Source of the DNA: Methylobacterium variabile
Lineage (GTDB): Bacteria; Pseudomonadota; Alphaproteobacteria; Rhizobiales; Beijerinckiaceae
Direction: 5' to 3'
Assembly (NCBI RefSeq): GCF_001043975.1
Contig: NZ_LABY01000013.1
Span: 1 to 64,000 of the forward strand
DNA length: 64,000 bases
Numbering within the stretch: the first letter of the stretch is position 1; the number at the start of each line of letters is the position of its first letter. The notes under the pieces were generated by a model, which did not search any database, had not been told where the DNA came from, and saw nothing but the letters and a program-made list of their open reading frames with translations. Below, piece after piece: positions 61,682-64,000 of the stretch. A program made the position numbers and the translations under genes.

Positions 61682-62421
61682 CCCTCGCGCGCCTGCGCGA
61701 TGGTGATCGGCATGGCGAAGACGTAGCCCTCGCTGCGCACCGTCTTGATGTAGGCCGGCTCGCGGGCGTCGTCCCTCAGGCGCTGCCGCAGGCGGCTGAC
61801 GAGGAGGTCGATGGAGCGGTCGAACAGTTCGGCCTCGCGCCCCTGCGTGAGGTTGAGGAGCTGGTCGCGCGACAGCACCCGCTGGGGGTGATCGAGCAGG
61901 ACGCGCAGCAGCCGGTACTCCGCGCCGCTGAGAGGCACGACCGTCCCGGCCTCGTCGATCAGGTGGCGGGCCGTGGTGTCGAGCTGCCAGGCGCCGAAGG
62001 CGAGCAGCCGGCCGGCCTCCGTCACCTGGAGGTTGGGCGGCAGCATCCGGGTGCGGCGCAGGACCGCCTTGATCCGGGCGAGCAGCTCGCGGGCCGCGAA
62101 CGGCTTCACCAGGTAGTCGTCCGCGCCCATCTCCAGGCCGACGATCCGGTCGGTCTCGTCGCTGCGCGCGGTGAGCATCAGGACCGGAACCGCCTTGTGC
62201 CTGCCCGCCCGCAGCTCCCGGCACAGGACGAGGCCGTCGTCCCCCGGCATCATGATGTCGAGCACGACGAGGTCGACCCGGTCCGTCTCGAGGAAGGACC
62301 GCATCTGACGGCCGTCCGCGGCCACGCTCACCCGCAGGCCGTTCTTCCTGAGGTAGCCCGAGACCATCTCGCGAATCTCGCGGTCGTCGTCGACGACCAG
62401 CACGTGATCGATGTGCTCCAC
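61678..62421 (-). CDS. OmpR family response regulator
   Basis: A 247-aa regulator: receiver domain with acidic pocket Asp11-Asp13, phosphoacceptor Asp55 in LVVLDIMMPGDDG, Thr in LMLTARS and Lys in YLVKPFAARELLARI; C-terminal winged-helix domain with GAEYRLLRVLLDHPQRVLSRDQLL and SRLRQRLRDDAREPAYIKTVRSEGYVF (split hallmarks of OmpR/PhoB). The start codon is GTG. It is first in the operon with the kinase and faces away from the DipZ-like gene across 214 bases, a likely target region. Confidence 0.9.
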   Translation of the reverse strand: MEHIDHVLVVDDDREIREMVSGYLRKNGLRVSVAADGRQMRSFLETDRVDLVVLDIMMPGDDGLVLCRELRAGRHKAVPVLMLTARSDETDRIVGLEMGADDYLVKPFAARELLARIKAVLRRTRMLPPNLQVTEAGRLLAFGAWQLDTTARHLIDEAGTVVPLSGAEYRLLRVLLDHPQRVLSRDQLLNLTQGREAELFDRSIDLLVSRLRQRLRDDAREPAYIKTVRSEGYVFAMPITIAQAREG

Positions 62422-62635
62422 GGCCCTGCCCTCGCTTCACGCCTGGGATAGCGGGGCCGCGCCCGTCCGGCGAGCCGTTCCCGGTAACGCAGTGTAGCGG
62501 GCCGGTCGCGGCCCCGAGGCGGCGGTCCCGGGGCCGCTACAGACCGATACAAGGAGGCGGGGCACCGCACACAGGCCGGACATGCGGGGCTGGTGAGGAG
62601 GGCGGCATCCGGGGCACGAAGACAAGGAGCCGCCC

Positions 62636-64000
62636 GTGACCCTCGCCCTCGCCGCCTATCTCGCGGGCGTGCTGACCATCCTCAGCCCGTGCATCGTTCC
62701 GGTGCTGCCCTTCGTCCTCGCGCGGGCCGACCGGCCCTTCCTCACCGGCACGCTGCCGCTCCTGGCCGGCCTCGGCGCGGCCTTCGTCGCGGCGGCGGGG
62801 CTCGCGGCGGTCGGGGGCGGCTGGGTGGCACGGCTCGGCACGGCCGGCCGCGTTCTGGCGCTGTGCCTGCTCGCCGCGTTCGCCGTCTCGCTGCTGTCGC
62901 CCCGCGCCTCGTCCTGGCTTCACCGCCCGCTCGTGCGGCTGGGCGAGATCCTGTCCCGCCCGTCGACGGGACCGGGCCGGGCCGCGGGGCCGGTCGGGCT
63001 CCTGGGCTCGCTCTGCCTCGGCGCGGCCACGGGCCTGCTGTGGACGCCGTGCGCCGGACCGATCCTCGGGCTGGCTCTCACCGGCGCGGCCCTGAACGGG
63101 GCGGGCTGGCAGACGATGGCTCTGCTGACCGCCTACGCCTCGGGCGCGGCGACGGCGCTGGCCGGCGCCGCCTGGCTCGGCGGCGCGCTCGTCGCCCGCC
63201 TCCGTCCGCATCTCGGCTTCGGCGAGTGGCTGCGCCGGGCCGCCGGAGCCGCCCTGATCGCGGTGCTCGCCGCGGTCGCCCTCGGGGCGGATTCGGACCT
63301 GCTGGCGCGCTACTCCGCGGCGAGCACGACCGCGGCGGAGGACGCGCTCCTGACGGCGCTGCGGATCGATCCCGCCCGGGCCGACCCGACCGACGGGCCG
63401 CACCGCAGCGAATGGCCGGTCGAAGGCAGCCTGCCGAGCCTCGCCGGCGCCACGCACTGGCTCAACGGCGCTCCGCAGACCACGGAGGGGCTGCGAGGCA
63501 GGGTGGTGCTGGTCCATGTCTGGACGTACTCCTGCATCAACTGCATCCGCACCCTCCCCTATCTGCGGGCCTGGGCCGAGCGGTACCGGGAGCAGGGTCT
63601 GTCCGTGATCGGCATCCACGCGCCCGAATTCGCCTTCGAGCACGATATCGGGAACGTCGCCGCGGCGATCCGGCGCTTCGCGCTGCCGTATCCGGTGGCA
63701 GTCGACAACGAGTTCCGGCTCTGGCGCGGCTTGCGCAATTCGTACTGGCCGGCTCTGTACGTCGTCGATACCCAGGGACGGATCCGTCATCACCAGTTCG
63801 GTGAGGGAGGCTATGCCCGGTCCGAGGCTGCCATCCAGGCACTCCTGGCCGAGTCCGCGGGAGGTCGGGCCCCCGACGAGGGCACGACGCGGACGCGAGC
63901 GGCCGGCGTGGAGGCCGCCCCCGATCTCGCGCATCTCGGGTCCAGCGAGACCTATCTCGGCTCCGACAAGGCGGCGAACTTCGCGTCGCCGGAGCGAATG
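62636..64000 (+). CDS. DipZ-like CcdA-thioredoxin fusion (partial, runs off the window)
   Basis: The frame is open from a GTG at 62636 (AAGGAGC Shine-Dalgarno) to the end of the window. Residues 1-~220 are a CcdA/DsbD-type membrane domain with the redox Cys pair in LTILSPCIVPVLPF (Cys19) and LLWTPCAGPILG. A periplasmic thioredoxin-like domain follows with the active site WTYSCINCIRTLPYL (Cys300, Cys303), then SVIGIHAPEFAFEHD and FRLWRGLRNSYWPALYVVD. The last residues in the window (LGSSETYLGSDKAANF) begin the extra C-terminal domain of DipZ proteins. It moves reducing power from the cytoplasm to periplasmic thiols, as for cytochrome c maturation or disulfide repair. Divergent from the two-component system at 61678. 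Confidence 0.88.
   Translation, partial: MTLALAAYLAGVLTILSPCIVPVLPFVLARADRPFLTGTLPLLAGLGAAFVAAAGLAAVGGGWVARLGTAGRVLALCLLAAFAVSLLSPRASSWLHRPLVRLGEILSRPSTGPGRAAGPVGLLGSLCLGAATGLLWTPCAGPILGLALTGAALNGAGWQTMALLTAYASGAATALAGAAWLGGALVARLRPHLGFGEWLRRAAGAALIAVLAAVALGADSDLLARYSAASTTAAEDALLTALRIDPARADPTDGPHRSEWPVEGSLPSLAGATHWLNGAPQTTEGLRGRVVLVHVWTYSCINCIRTLPYLRAWAERYREQGLSVIGIHAPEFAFEHDIGNVAAAIRRFALPYPVAVDNEFRLWRGLRNSYWPALYVVDTQGRIRHHQFGEGGYARSEAAIQALLAESAGGRAPDEGTTRTRAAGVEAAPDLAHLGSSETYLGSDKAANFASPERM

Overview
The window is GC-rich DNA with little intergenic space, tightly overlapping operons (many 1-4 base stop/start overlaps) and gene families typical of metabolically versatile Alphaproteobacteria. 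A Methylobacterium-like or related Hyphomicrobiales genome is the best guess. This rests on base composition, FixJ-type regulators, many AraC/LysR/IclR regulators and the density of small-molecule oxidation genes; no rRNA or tRNA gene is present to confirm it. It reads as an accessory catabolic region rather than a core housekeeping segment.

Left part (1-13.5 kb): a PaoABC-like periplasmic aldehyde oxidoreductase operon of three molybdo-flavo-iron-sulfur subunits with a VOC protein at its end (minus strand), a second VOC protein, a carboxymuconolactone decarboxylase-like protein coupled to a metallo-beta-lactamase-fold gene broken by a one-base deletion, a membrane-anchored hypothetical protein, a histidine kinase with two response regulators, and two AraC regulators.

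13.5-32.5 kb: a MITE-like element abuts the stop codon of a TetR gene. An operon for an aromatic-ring FAD monooxygenase, DUF485 protein, ActP-like symporter and cupin follows, with a perfect 20-bp palindrome and a degenerate copy in front of it. Next come a LysR/MFS divergent pair and a second, two-subunit molybdenum hydroxylase with a triheme cytochrome c and an Old Yellow Enzyme. Two further AraC paralogues and a LysR follow, then a VOC dioxygenase-like gene that runs in frame, without a stop, into an alpha/beta hydrolase. A class III nucleotide cyclase closes this part.

32.9-39.9 kb: a co-directional group of isochorismatase-family hydrolase, XapX protein, YtcJ-type amidohydrolase with a Cys-rich tail, exported double-VOC protein, outer-membrane alginate-export-like porin, DUF1275 membrane protein, and a dehalogenase/epoxide-hydrolase-like gene broken by a one-base insertion.

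40.7-57.3 kb is the most interesting part. Two different ATP-dependent hydantoinase/oxoprolinase (HyuAB) pairs, a complete Liv-type ABC importer, a divergent IclR regulator, two class III aminotransferases (one GSAM/beta-amino-acid type) and a beta-keto acid cleavage enzyme (BKACE, DUF849) sit together. A shared 17-bp motif (GTTCCGNNNNTCGGNAT) lies upstream of both plus-strand transcripts. My reading is an IclR-controlled pathway that imports a cyclic amide or related amino-acid derivative, opens it with ATP, transaminates a beta-amino acid to a beta-keto acid and cleaves that with acetyl-CoA. The substrate is unknown.

Right end (57.3-64 kb): a second class III cyclase, a cytochrome P460 overlapping an exported epoxide-hydrolase-like protein, an OmpR/EnvZ-type two-component system, and the start of a DipZ-like CcdA-thioredoxin fusion that runs off the window.
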